A DNA stretch of 64,000 nucleotides from UBA12481 sp012523435 (GTDB taxonomy: Bacteria > Bacteroidota > Bacteroidia > Bacteroidales > UBA12481), in NCBI GenBank assembly GCA_028686135.1, contig JAQUCP010000013.1:1-64000 (forward strand). Direction: 5' to 3'. Below, piece by piece: positions 17,187 to 27,200 of this stretch (its first letter is position 1; each line of letters starts with the position of its first letter). A model generated the notes under the pieces. It saw only the letters and a list, made by a program, of their open reading frames with translations. It did no database searches and was not told the origin of the DNA. Made by a program: the position numbers and the translations under genes.

Positions 17187-18107
17187 TTAACCACCAACAC
17201 TGGCAGCCAGTCCCTGAGCAGAAAAGATGGCGATCGCCTTTTCAATCTCTTCAGATGACGGCTCAGCTAAACCGGTTAGATCATACTCCTGATCCAGCTT
17301 GTTGTGCTTGTTAATTGCGATATCGTGGTAAGGGAGAAGACTCACCGCCTTCTTTTCGCCAGCCAGCGAAGCAACGAACCGGGCCATACTCGTGAGTTCC
17401 TCCGGGTCTGTGTTAACACCATGGATAAACGGTATCCGGATATTGATCGGAACTCCGGTAGCCGCAAGAATCTGTAAATTGCTCAAAATCTTTTCGTTAG
17501 TAACACCGATAAAGCGTTTATGCTTCTCTGGATCCATCACTTTCAGATCATAAAGAAAGAGATCGGTTCGTTTGGCTACCTCTAACAGGATGTCGGTCTT
17601 AACAAACCCGGCGGTATCCACTGCACGATGAAATCCCTCACGGCCACAGGCATCCAGTAACCCGATCAGGAAGTCCGGCTGGAGGAGCGGCTCTCCTCCT
17701 GAAACGGTGATCCCGCCAGCCGATTGGTCAATCACCAGGCGCTCACGGCGGAAGATCTTCATGATATCTTCCACAGTGGCCTCGCGGCCCGACATTTCCA
17801 TAGCCTTGGTGGGGCACACCTCCGCGCATATCCCACACAGATCGCAGCGCTCCCAATCCGTCACAATACCATCGGATGTCAGAGTCAGGGCATTCTGCGG
17901 ACAAGCTTCGACGCACGACTGACAACCGATGCATCTGGATTTGGAGTACATCTTCTGCACTTTCGGCGAGATGCTCTCCGGGTTGTGACACCATACACAG
18001 TTCAACGAGCACCCTTTGAGAAACAGGGTAATACGGATTCCCGGGCCATCGTTGATACTGTATGGCTTGATATCAAAATAGAGGGCCTTTTTCATCTGAA
18101 CAGCCAT
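17187..18107 (-). CDS. Glycyl-radical enzyme activating protein (radical SAM)
   Basis: A 306-residue radical SAM enzyme that installs the glycyl radical on its partner under anaerobic conditions. Seen: CxxxCxxC at Cys33, Cys37 and Cys40 for the SAM-binding [4Fe-4S] cluster, then two ferredoxin-type clusters (CIGCQSC...C at 59-69 and CDLCGIC...C at 88-98). That insertion is typical of activases of the dehydratase/eliminase type and is absent from the pyruvate formate-lyase activase. SGGEPLLQPDF is the SAM-binding GGEP motif. The ATG at 18107 shares one base with the stop of the glycyl radical enzyme (TGATG), so translation is coupled. A TTG one codon earlier is less likely. Confidence 0.95.
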   Translation of the reverse strand: MAVQMKKALYFDIKPYSINDGPGIRITLFLKGCSLNCVWCHNPESISPKVQKMYSKSRCIGCQSCVEACPQNALTLTSDGIVTDWERCDLCGICAEVCPTKAMEMSGREATVEDIMKIFRRERLVIDQSAGGITVSGGEPLLQPDFLIGLLDACGREGFHRAVDTAGFVKTDILLEVAKRTDLFLYDLKVMDPEKHKRFIGVTNEKILSNLQILAATGVPINIRIPFIHGVNTDPEELTSMARFVASLAGEKKAVSLLPYHDIAINKHNKLDQEYDLTGLAEPSSEEIEKAIAIFSAQGLAASVGG

Positions 18108-20590
18108 CAAAACGATTCATTCTGAGTCCGGTCAATGATCTCCTGCTGCAAATCATCATTCATGTCGTTGAAATAATCGCTATATCCAGCCATTCGAACG
18201 AGCAGGTCTTTGTACTCTTCAGGGTGCTTTTGGGCCAGCAGCAGCGTTGCCGTATCCACGATATTGAACTGCACATGATGTCCACCCAAGGTGAAGTAAC
18301 TCCGGATGAGCTGCCCCAGCTTGGCAATATCCTGATCACGCTTGAGCAGGCTGGGCAAGAACCGCAGGTTGAGCAGCGTGCCTCCCGACTTGGTCTGGTC
18401 AAGCTTCGACAGCGACCGGATGACAGCCGTCGGTCCGTTCGTGTCACAACCATGCGATGGGGAGGTGCCGTCCGAAATCGACTTCCCGGCCAACCGGCCA
18501 TTGGGAGTGGCACCCAGAACCTTACCAAAATAGATATGACAGGTGGTCGAGAGCATGTTGATGTGGAAAGTCTCCCCCTTCGTATTGGGCTTACCATCAA
18601 TGGCGCGGAACAGGTCATCATACACGCGGAGGGCGATTGAATCAGCGTATTCATCGTCATTTCCGAAGAATGGAGTCCGGTTCAGGATAAACTGACGCAT
18701 CTTCTCCTCACCCTCGAAATTTCGGGCCACGGCAGAGAGCAGCTGATCCATTGCAAACGTCTTATCTTCAAACACATGCTTCTTCAGTGTGGTCAGGCTG
18801 TCGGTCACCGTTCCCAGTCCGGTGCACTGGATATAGGTAGTATTATAGCGCGGGCCGGCATCGTAATAATCGCGCCCTTTAGCGATGCAATCGTCGATCA
18901 CCACGGAGAGGAACGGTGCCGGAGCATATTTGGCAAACATCCTGTCGATGTAGTTGCTAACCCTGACCTTTTGGTCCACGATAAAGTCGAGCTGTTTCAG
19001 GAAAGCCTGGTACAGCTCTTCAAAATGTTTAAACTCTTTTGGATCGCCGCAATCGATTCCTGCGATCTTGCCGGTGACCGGGTCAACACCCCGGTTCAGG
19101 GTGACTTCCAGGATCTTTGGAACGTTCAGGTAACCCGTCAACAGGTAGGCTTCCTTACCAAAAGCTCCTACCTCGATACATCCGCTGCAGCCCCCTTCAC
19201 GGGCGTCCCGGATAGATTTACCCATGCCGATCATCTCCATGATATAGACATCCGGGTTAAATACCGAAGGGTATCCATGTCCCTGGCGAATTACTCGGCA
19301 GGCGGCGTGGAGGAATCGATCGGGGGTTTTAGAGCTGATATGCACCGAGTTACCAGGCTGGAGAATATGCAGTTCCTCGATCACCTCAAGCATCAGATAG
19401 GATACCTCGCTCACACCATCGGATCCATCGGGTTTAACTCCGCCGATATTGATATTGGTAAAATCGTTATAGGTGCCACTTTCGCGGGCGGTGATGCCCA
19501 CTTTTGGCGGCGCAGGGTGGTTATTTACCTTGATCCAGAAGCAAGAGAGCAACTCTTTGGCCTCATCTCGGGTAAGCTGTCCGGATGCGATCTCCTGCTC
19601 AAAGAACGGAGCCAGGTGCTGGTCGAAGTGGCCCGGGTTCATGGCATCCCAGCCATTCAGTTCGGTGATAATACCCAGATGAACAAACCAGTACATCTGG
19701 ATTGCCTCCCAGAAGTTTCTTGGAGCGTTGGCAGGCACCCACCGGCACACTTCGGCAATCTTCTCCAGCTCTTTTTTGCGAGTGGGATTGGATTCTGTTG
19801 CGGCCATCTGTTCGGCCAGATCGGCGTGACGGTTAGCAAAGATCACCATGGCATCACAGGCCATATCCATAGCCAGCAGCTCTTCAGCCTTATCCGTGGC
19901 TTCCGGATCATTCAGATAATCAAGCGAATCACGATGTGCACGGATCCTGGCCTGAAAATCCTTCATCCCCATCTGATAGATTTTCCCATCGAGAGCAGTA
20001 TGCCCGGGAGCCCGCTGCTCCATAAATTCGGTGAAGATCCCCGCCTCATAGGCAGCTTTCCACTCCGTGGGGACATGTTTGAAAATTCGCTCACGCATGG
20101 TGCGACCTTTCCAATAGGGGATGACCTCACGTTCGTATATCTTAATATCCTCAGGATCAACCAAATATCGCTGTTGGTCGCGTGTGTTAAGCACCTCGAA
20201 ATCCTCCACAGAATGACAGTTCAGCTCCGGGAAAGTAGGCACAGCTTTCGGTTTTGGGCCCCGTTCCCCGACGATCAGCTCATCATCACCGATATAGATG
20301 GTTTTCCGGGTGCAATGGTCAACAAACTGGAGTGCCCGCATCACCGGAACAGAGTACTTTCCGCCATACTCCTTGTAAAAGGCGGTCTGGTGAAGAGCGC
20401 GTTCAATACTGATGCTGGCAGGAGTTTCTACGCTGAGCTTCCTCAGCCGCTGAATACGAGGATTCATTCCCGGGCTCGTGGAGCCGGATTTGGAATCATA
20501 AAAGTTACCCTCCGAATTTGGCTGGCGCTCGGCCAGGCAGGTCAATTCAGACTCGTTGGAAGGATCCGTGATCGGTTGTTGTGCGTTCAT
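18107..20590 (-). CDS. Glycyl radical enzyme, HypD-like (trans-4-hydroxyproline dehydratase family)
   Basis: An 827-residue oxygen-sensitive radical enzyme of the cytoplasm. Seen: active-site Cys471-Ile-Glu473 in GGCSGCIEVGAFGKEAY and radical Gly802 in RMAGYSDYF near the C-terminus. The Cys-x-Glu pair marks the eliminase/decarboxylase branch rather than pyruvate formate-lyase, which has Cys-Cys. Over its whole length it resembles the clostridial HypD sequence as I remember it, with blocks such as FTEFMEQRAPGHT, PAPPKVGIT, LTGYLNVPKILE and LPTTCHIYFG-like LSTTCHIYFG. HypD removes water from 4-hydroxyproline to give pyrroline-5-carboxylate. The loop after the Cys differs (VGAF here, TGCF remembered for HypD), so the substrate could differ. 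Forty-one extra polar residues precede Met42 (20467), a possible alternative start. No proC is nearby. Confidence 0.85.
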   Translation of the reverse strand: MNAQQPITDPSNESELTCLAERQPNSEGNFYDSKSGSTSPGMNPRIQRLRKLSVETPASISIERALHQTAFYKEYGGKYSVPVMRALQFVDHCTRKTIYIGDDELIVGERGPKPKAVPTFPELNCHSVEDFEVLNTRDQQRYLVDPEDIKIYEREVIPYWKGRTMRERIFKHVPTEWKAAYEAGIFTEFMEQRAPGHTALDGKIYQMGMKDFQARIRAHRDSLDYLNDPEATDKAEELLAMDMACDAMVIFANRHADLAEQMAATESNPTRKKELEKIAEVCRWVPANAPRNFWEAIQMYWFVHLGIITELNGWDAMNPGHFDQHLAPFFEQEIASGQLTRDEAKELLSCFWIKVNNHPAPPKVGITARESGTYNDFTNINIGGVKPDGSDGVSEVSYLMLEVIEELHILQPGNSVHISSKTPDRFLHAACRVIRQGHGYPSVFNPDVYIMEMIGMGKSIRDAREGGCSGCIEVGAFGKEAYLLTGYLNVPKILEVTLNRGVDPVTGKIAGIDCGDPKEFKHFEELYQAFLKQLDFIVDQKVRVSNYIDRMFAKYAPAPFLSVVIDDCIAKGRDYYDAGPRYNTTYIQCTGLGTVTDSLTTLKKHVFEDKTFAMDQLLSAVARNFEGEEKMRQFILNRTPFFGNDDEYADSIALRVYDDLFRAIDGKPNTKGETFHINMLSTTCHIYFGKVLGATPNGRLAGKSISDGTSPSHGCDTNGPTAVIRSLSKLDQTKSGGTLLNLRFLPSLLKRDQDIAKLGQLIRSYFTLGGHHVQFNIVDTATLLLAQKHPEEYKDLLVRMAGYSDYFNDMNDDLQQEIIDRTQNESF

Positions 20591-20831
20591 TTAACATTTT
20601 TTATCAATTGCTTTCATCGGGCAAAATCACCAACTAAACCCATTTGGGGGAAAAAGTACAGGCATGGGGAAAGGCACGCTAAACCAACGCTATACCATCA
20701 GACAGCGAAAAAGGCGACGATAGGCCTTAAGAAGAGTACTATGAGTGTACGGTGCCATACAAGGCAAAATTACGAAAAAATTGATAACTCTTTTTCCTAT
20801 CTTGCACGATAAAACAAATTGCACCATTCTT

Positions 20832-22985
20832 ATGAAAAAACTGACCTCTTTATTCGTAGGTATTTTGCTGATCTTTAGTACTTCAGCAAAGGCTGACGAG
20901 GGCATGTGGCTTCTGCCTTTAATTCAGAAACTGAATATGGCCAGAATGACCGAGCTAGGCCTTCAACTGACAGCCGAAGACATTTACAGTATCAACAACT
21001 CCAGCATTAAGGATGCCATCGTCATTTTTGGTGGTGGGTGTACCGGTGAGATCGTATCTGACCAAGGATTGTTGCTGACGAACCACCACTGTGGTTATGG
21101 TTCTATCCAGTCGCATTCAACCGTGGAGCATGACTACCTCACCAATGGTTTCTGGGCTATGTCGAAAGAGGAGGAACTCCCGACACCAGGCCTGGCTGTG
21201 ACGTTCCTGGATTACATTGAAGATGTTACCGAACGAGTCAATGCCAAGCTGAACGACAACATGACAGAACAGGAGCGTGCCAACGCCATTCGCCAGGAAT
21301 CACAGGCCATCCAAGCCGAAGTCGAAACCAACCAGTTCCGCTCCGCCAGGGTGCAGGCCTTTTACGGCGGCAACCAGTTCTTCCTGCTTGTTTACACCCA
21401 ATACCGCGATGTTCGTATGGTGGGAGCTCCCCCGAGCTCCGTCGGCAAGTTCGGTGCTGACACCGACAACTGGATGTGGCCCCGCCAAACGGGCGACTTC
21501 TCTGTATTTCGCGTCTATATGTCAAAAGACGGCCAACCAGCAACTTACGCCCCGGATAACGTTCCGCTGAAACCTAAACACTACTTGCCGGTTTCGGTAA
21601 AAGGAGTGAAAGAAGGCGACTTCTCCATGGTTCTGGGTTATCCCGGAGGAACAACCCGGTATATGACCTCCTTCGAAGTGGAAGATGAACTGAAACACCT
21701 CCACCCAAACCGTATTAAGATCCGGAATATCAGGCAGGAAATTATGCTCGCCGATATGCTCGCCGATCAGAAAGTAAAAATTCAATACTCATCAAAGTAT
21801 TCAGGATCAACGAACTACTACAAATTCTCCATCGGGCAGTCTGCCAGTCTCAAACGGATGAAGGTGGCCGACAAAAAACGCGCTCTTGAAGAGCAGTTTG
21901 TACAATGGATCGCCAAAGATGCCGGCCTGCAAAATAAATACGGAGAAGCCCTGCCATTGATTAAAAATGCCATCGAAGGTCGGGAAATGTATAACCATGT
22001 CAATCAATACTTCTCCGAAAGCCTGCAAAGAGGAACTGAAATCATCAGCTTTGCCGGCCAGCTGGATGGCGCCCTCTCACGTATCTTGGAAAACGAAAAA
22101 GATCCTGAAAAAATTAAGGCATCGACCGATCGGATTAAGAATAACCTCGATGGGATGTTCAAAGATTATAATATGCCAACCGACCATAAGATCACGGTGG
22201 CGATGTTCAAAGTCTTTGCCGAAGATATCGATCCTGAATTCCACCCCGATGTGTATCAATTGATCGCCAAAAAGTATAAGGGCGATTCAAAACGGTTCGT
22301 GGATAAGATGTTCGAAACATCCATCTTCTGCGATCAGGATAAACTGATGGCTTTCTTGGATAATCCCAGCAAAAAAGTGCTCGATAAAGACCTCGCTGTC
22401 ATTGCCGCACGCTCCATCAACCAAAAAGCTGGCGAAGTCAGAAGAGAAGCAGGTCAATTCAGCACCGACCTGGCTCGCGGACAGCGCCTCTGGATCGATG
22501 GACTGATGAAAATGCAGAAAGACCGCGTCTTCTATCCGGATGCCAATTTCACCATGAGGATGACCTACGGATCAGTTCTCTCCTATGAACCCCAGGATGC
22601 CGTAGTGTACAAGTACTACACCACCCTCGACGGCGTGATGCAGAAAGAGGTTCCGGGCGACTGGGAATTTGATGTGCCGCAAAAACTGAAAGACCTGTAT
22701 AATGCCAAAGATTATGGCATCTACGGCGAAGGCGACGTCATGAAAGTATGCTTCATCTCCAATAATGATATCACCGGCGGTAATTCCGGATCCCCTGTCC
22801 TCAATGCTAAAGGTGAACTGATCGGACTGGCATTCGACGGTAACTGGGAAGCTATGAGCGGCGATATCGCTTTCGAGCCAGACCTGCAGCGTACCATCAG
22901 CGTCGATGTCCGGTACGTCCTATTCATCATGGATAAATATGCCGGAGCTAAACATCTCGTCGATGAGATGACCTTGGCCTATTAG
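20832..22985 (+). CDS. S46 dipeptidyl peptidase, DPP7 type
   Basis: A 717-residue exported serine exopeptidase that removes dipeptides from peptide N-termini in the periplasm. The ATG at 20832 gives a normal signal peptide (MKKLTSLFVGILLIFSTSAKA), whereas the longer frame from 20745 does not. Seen: the chymotrypsin-like His region LTNHHCGYG with His85-His86, and GGNSGSP with nucleophile Ser652. The P1-specificity position falls in FDGNWEA as Gly670. Family knowledge: Gly there marks DPP7 (hydrophobic P1), while Arg marks DPP11 (Asp/Glu). The helical domain sits in the middle as expected. It is divergent from the HypD-like enzyme across about 240 bases in which I see no clear consensus promoter. 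Confidence 0.93.
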   Translation: MKKLTSLFVGILLIFSTSAKADEGMWLLPLIQKLNMARMTELGLQLTAEDIYSINNSSIKDAIVIFGGGCTGEIVSDQGLLLTNHHCGYGSIQSHSTVEHDYLTNGFWAMSKEEELPTPGLAVTFLDYIEDVTERVNAKLNDNMTEQERANAIRQESQAIQAEVETNQFRSARVQAFYGGNQFFLLVYTQYRDVRMVGAPPSSVGKFGADTDNWMWPRQTGDFSVFRVYMSKDGQPATYAPDNVPLKPKHYLPVSVKGVKEGDFSMVLGYPGGTTRYMTSFEVEDELKHLHPNRIKIRNIRQEIMLADMLADQKVKIQYSSKYSGSTNYYKFSIGQSASLKRMKVADKKRALEEQFVQWIAKDAGLQNKYGEALPLIKNAIEGREMYNHVNQYFSESLQRGTEIISFAGQLDGALSRILENEKDPEKIKASTDRIKNNLDGMFKDYNMPTDHKITVAMFKVFAEDIDPEFHPDVYQLIAKKYKGDSKRFVDKMFETSIFCDQDKLMAFLDNPSKKVLDKDLAVIAARSINQKAGEVRREAGQFSTDLARGQRLWIDGLMKMQKDRVFYPDANFTMRMTYGSVLSYEPQDAVVYKYYTTLDGVMQKEVPGDWEFDVPQKLKDLYNAKDYGIYGEGDVMKVCFISNNDITGGNSGSPVLNAKGELIGLAFDGNWEAMSGDIAFEPDLQRTISVDVRYVLFIMDKYAGAKHLVDEMTLAY

Positions 22986-23044
22986 GACCATCTAATTAAC
23001 TCAGAAGGAATTAGGTTAAGCAAAAAACATATTTTGAATCTGAT

Positions 23045-23617
23045 ATGAAAATTAATCTGGTTGATATCCTGACTGTTTTTATGGTCATGTTTGCCGTGAT
23101 TGATATTCTTGGAAGCATTCCTATCATTCTGAGTATTAAAGCAAAAGGAGGCAAGATAAAAGCCGGCCAGGCGACATTCGTGTCCCTGGCCGTCTTCCTC
23201 GCCTTCCTGTTTGTCGGAGAACAAATTCTCGGCCTGTTTGGCGTTGATGTCTCTTCCTTTGCCATTGCAGGATCATTAATCATCTTTATCATGGCATTGG
23301 AGATGCTCCTTGGACACGAATTTTTTAAAAATGACGCTCCCGAAGGAGCCTCCATCGTGCCCATCGCCTTCCCCCTGATCGCTGGTGCCGGATCTATTAC
23401 CACCCTAATCTCCCTTCGGTCGCAATACGATTATATTAACATCATTATCGCCCTGATCCTTAACATGATAGTGGTTTACATCGTCCTCAAAGCGACCTAT
23501 CGATTCGAGCGTTTCCTCGGTCCGACAGGACTGGTGATTTTGAAGAAGTTTTTCGGGATTATCCTGTTGGCCATTGGAATCAAGCTGTTCATCTCAAATA
23601 CCGGGATACAGATTTAG
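23045..23617 (+). CDS. MarC-family integral membrane protein
   Basis: A 190-residue inner-membrane protein with six hydrophobic segments, matching the MarC (UPF0056) family in length and in its N-terminal DIxGSIPIIL pattern and IPLIAGAGSITT-like IAFPLIAGAGSITT block. Despite the name, the family has no proven role in antibiotic resistance and its transported substrate is unknown. It lies 59 bases after the S46 peptidase and 76 bases before rnhA on the same strand. Confidence 0.93.
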   Translation: MKINLVDILTVFMVMFAVIDILGSIPIILSIKAKGGKIKAGQATFVSLAVFLAFLFVGEQILGLFGVDVSSFAIAGSLIIFIMALEMLLGHEFFKNDAPEGASIVPIAFPLIAGAGSITTLISLRSQYDYINIIIALILNMIVVYIVLKATYRFERFLGPTGLVILKKFFGIILLAIGIKLFISNTGIQI

Positions 23618-23682
23618 TGCAGGAGAGCGGAGGAGGGATACCGCCAGCTCCTGATTCATCCCGAAATTTTTCCAGAAGGGGC

Positions 23683-23689
23683 AGGAGGG
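23683..23689 (+). promoter_or_regulatory. Strong Shine-Dalgarno of rnhA
   Basis: AGGAGGG four bases before the ATG at 23694, an unusually complete ribosome site for this genome that fixes the rnhA start. Confidence 0.75.
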
Positions 23690-23693
23690 AATC

Positions 23694-24173
23694 ATGAAAA
23701 TTACCATTCACACGGACGGAGCAGCGAGGGGAAATCCCGGGCCAGGCGGCTACGGGGTGGTGCTCCAGGCGGGCAATCATCGTAAAGAGCTGTCGGCCGG
23801 ATACCGTCTGACCACCAATAACCGGATGGAGCTGCTGGCGGTCATCGTTGGGCTGGAAGCCCTGAAAAAAGAGAATCGCGAAGTCACCATCTATACTGAT
23901 TCACGCTATGTTGCAGATGCGGTTGAAAAAGGATGGGTCTTCACCTGGGAGCGTAATCAGTTCAAAAAGAAGAAGAACCCTGACCTCTGGCAACGGTTTC
24001 TTGAGGTGTACCGGCAACACCGGGTCCGGTTTGTCTGGGTCAAAGGACATGCCGATCATGTCGAAAATATTCGATGTGACCAATTGGCTGTGGAAGCTTC
24101 CAATCGCAAGGAGCTGCTGGCGGATACCGTTTATGAGTCAGGCCTCGCAGCAGATCAGGGAAATCTTTTTTAA
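23694..24173 (+). CDS. rnhA: Ribonuclease HI
   Basis: A 159-residue endonuclease that degrades the RNA strand of RNA-DNA hybrids. Seen: first catalytic Asp8 in IHTDGAARGNPGPGGYG, Glu in NRMELLAVIVGLEAL, Asp in YTDSRYVADAV, and the fourth Asp region in VKGHADHVENIRCDQLA. The basic helix is present as WERNQFKKKKNPDLW. It is a stand-alone domain without an N-terminal hybrid-binding module. Together with RNase HII at 6.6 kb both cellular RNase H types fall in this window. Confidence 0.97.
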   Translation: MKITIHTDGAARGNPGPGGYGVVLQAGNHRKELSAGYRLTTNNRMELLAVIVGLEALKKENREVTIYTDSRYVADAVEKGWVFTWERNQFKKKKNPDLWQRFLEVYRQHRVRFVWVKGHADHVENIRCDQLAVEASNRKELLADTVYESGLAADQGNLF

Positions 24174-24217
24174 CTTGCGCAACTCATAGTTCTTATCATT
24201 TTACAAACAGAACCCAT

Positions 24218-27200
24218 ATGAATTTCAACCGGATCAACAACATAATCGGCTGGGTAGTGTTCGCTATCGCTGCGCTGGTTTATCTCATGACCATTGAACC
24301 CACGGCTTCCTTCTGGGATTGTGGTGAGTTTATTGCCACTGCCCAGAATATGGAGATCGGGCACCCCCCGGGCGCTTCCTTTTGGATGCTGCTGGGAAAA
24401 TTCTTTTCTCTGTTTGCCTTTGGTAATGGTATGGCTGTGGCGAAAACCATGAATATCATGTCGGCACTCGCCTCCGCCTTCACCATCCTGTTCCTGTTCT
24501 GGACGATCACCCACTTGGCACGGAAAATATTCGCAAAAGAACCTAAACTATCTCAAGGTCAGCTCTTTGCAATCATGGGAGCAGGCGTTGTCGGAGCTCT
24601 GGCTTATACTTTCTCCGATTCATTTTGGTTCAGCGCTGTCGAGGCCGAAGTGTACGCCATGTCATCCCTCTTTACCGCTGCCGTATTCTGGGCAATCCTT
24701 AAATGGGAAAGCGTGGCTGATGAACCGGGAAGCGACCGGTGGCTACTCCTAATCGCCTATCTGATGGGCCTCTCCATCGGCGTTCATATTCTGAACCTGT
24801 TGGCTGCCCCGGCTATCGTGCTGGTTTATTACTACAAAAGATATCCGGTTACCCGCAAAGGCGTGGCAACCGCCCTCCTTGCCTCGGTGCTGCTGCTGGC
24901 GATCATGCTCTATGGCGTCATCCAGCTTACCCTCAAAATTGCCACCTGGTTTGAGTTGTTCTTCGTCAATACAGTGGGACTCCCCTATAATGCTGGCGCC
25001 ATTATTTTCCTTATTCTCTTGATCGCCGCTCTTGCCTACGCGGTCATCCGTAGTCAGCAAACCGGTAAAGTGATCCTCAAAACACTGCCACTGAACACCG
25101 TGTTCCTGATGGTCACCTTCATCATGATCGGATACTCCTCCATCCTGATTATCCCGATCCGTTCGGCAGCAAACCCTCCACTGGATGAGAATAACCCCGA
25201 TAACACCCTTAGCCTCCTCTCTTACGTCAACCGCGAAGTGTATGGCCAACGACCCCTGATCTATGGTGAGTATTTCAACGCGCCGGTTGAGAATTATAAG
25301 GATGGGAAAAATATTTATTACAAAAAGGATGGAAAATATGCCGTAGCGGATACCCGCACAAAATACGAGTACGACAAACGGTTCATGACCCTATTCCCAA
25401 GGATGTACAACAGCCAAGATCCAAGGTATGCTCAGGATTACAAAAACTGGGGCAAGATCAAGGGAAGACCTGTCACCGTCGCCGGAATGGACGGCCAAAA
25501 TGAGATTCGAAACGTGCCTACCTTCGGTGAAAACCTGCGGTTCTTTATTAATTACCAGCTCGGCCATATGTATTTCCGGTATTTCATGTGGAACTTTGCC
25601 GGTCGGCAGAATGATGAACAGGGATTCGGCGATATCCGTAACGGGAACTGGATCACCGGTATCAAATTCCTCGATGCCATGCGATTGGGACCCCAGGATA
25701 ACCTCCCAAAAAGCGTCACTGAAAACAAAGGACGAAACAAATACTTTGCTCTCCCGCTGATCCTCGGACTCATAGGTGCCTGGTTCTTCTTCAAGCGTGA
25801 GAAGAAGGGGTTCTGGATTGTCACCCTGCTGTTTGTCATGACGGGGATTGCCATCATCGTCTATTTAAATGAGGTACCTCGAACGCCCAGGGAACGGGAT
25901 TATGTCTATGTCGGGTCCTTTTACGCTTTCTCCATCTTTATTGGGATGGGTGTTCTCTATCTTTTTGATCTATTGAACAAAAAGCTCAAGACTAGCCTCT
26001 CAGCAGTAATCGCCACCGTGGCAGCCCTTGCCTTGGTGCCGGGGATCATGGCTGCAGAAAACTGGGACGATCACGACCGCTCCGGGCGCTACACCTCCCA
26101 TGATTTTGCCTATAACTATCTCATTGGCCTGGATGAAAACGCCCTGATCTTTACTAACGGCGATAACGACACCTTCCCGCTATGGTACATCCAGGAAATA
26201 GAAGGATTGCGTACTGATGTTAGAGTGTGCTGTATGCCTTTCCTTCCTCAGGATTGGTATATCGACCAACTAAAAAGGAAATATTACGAATCAGAACCGC
26301 TGCCCCTCTCGATGGAATTTGAGCAGTACCGCCAGGGTAAGCGGGGGTTGGTTCCCATCATCGACCGGGTGAAACGACCTACCAGTCTGAAGCAGGTCAT
26401 GGAATTTGCCCTAAGCGATGATCCTGGTGCTATGGTACCCTCCAGCACCGGCCGACAGTTTAACTATCTCCCCGCCGGCACCTTTGTGATCCCTGTTGAT
26501 CGTGAAAAAGTCGTCGCCAATGGTACCGTCAGCCCCGAACGAGCCGCCGAAATCGATTCCGTCATCGTCTGGAGCATGCTACGCGAAGGCGAAGAGCAGG
26601 GTAATGTCTATAAAGATGAGTTTGTGATGCTCGACATCCTGGCTCATAACGACTGGGAAAGGCCACTATACTATACCACTCCCGGACAATCTGGTTCAGT
26701 AAAACTGGATAACTACCTGGAACTCCATGGGTTAAGCTTCCGGCTCATCCCCATCAGGGGCGAACGCGCAACCTCCCTTGATGGCCAAGTAAATACCACC
26801 ATCCTGTACGACAATCTGATGAACAAATTCCGGTACACTAACTTCAACAACCCTAAGGTGTACCAGGATGAGAACTGCCGCCGGATGATGCAAAACCTGA
26901 AAAACAATTTTAACCGCCTGGCTGAAACCCTGATCGTAGAGGGCCAACCGAATAAAGCAGTTGAGGTACTCACCAAGCTCGAGGAGGTCATTCCAAAGGA
27001 TGTCCTGGGTTATACCTATCTGGATGTTGACAATGTGGATCTGTGGTATCAGGCTGGTGACCGAACCAGGGGGCTGATGGAAGCCAGGAATGTTTTTGAA
27101 TATATACGGGATCAAATGGATTACTTCATGAATCTCCCGTCAAGATACGTGCTGGCCATGAACCAGGATATTCAGTTCACCTTCGCCTATGAACTACAGC

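Noticed and set aside
18776..20812. Long open frame on the plus strand antisense to the glycyl radical enzyme
   Set aside because: Its 678 residues lie opposite a gene with clear motifs (Cys471, Gly802), and the translated protein has no recognisable family, signal peptide or domain. It is a shadow frame of a GC-rich coding region.
20591..20831. Divergent promoters between the glycyl radical enzyme and the S46 peptidase
   Set aside because: TGATTTTG and TATCTTGC sequences are near the -7 consensus but each differs and lacks a -33 element, so no promoter is listed.
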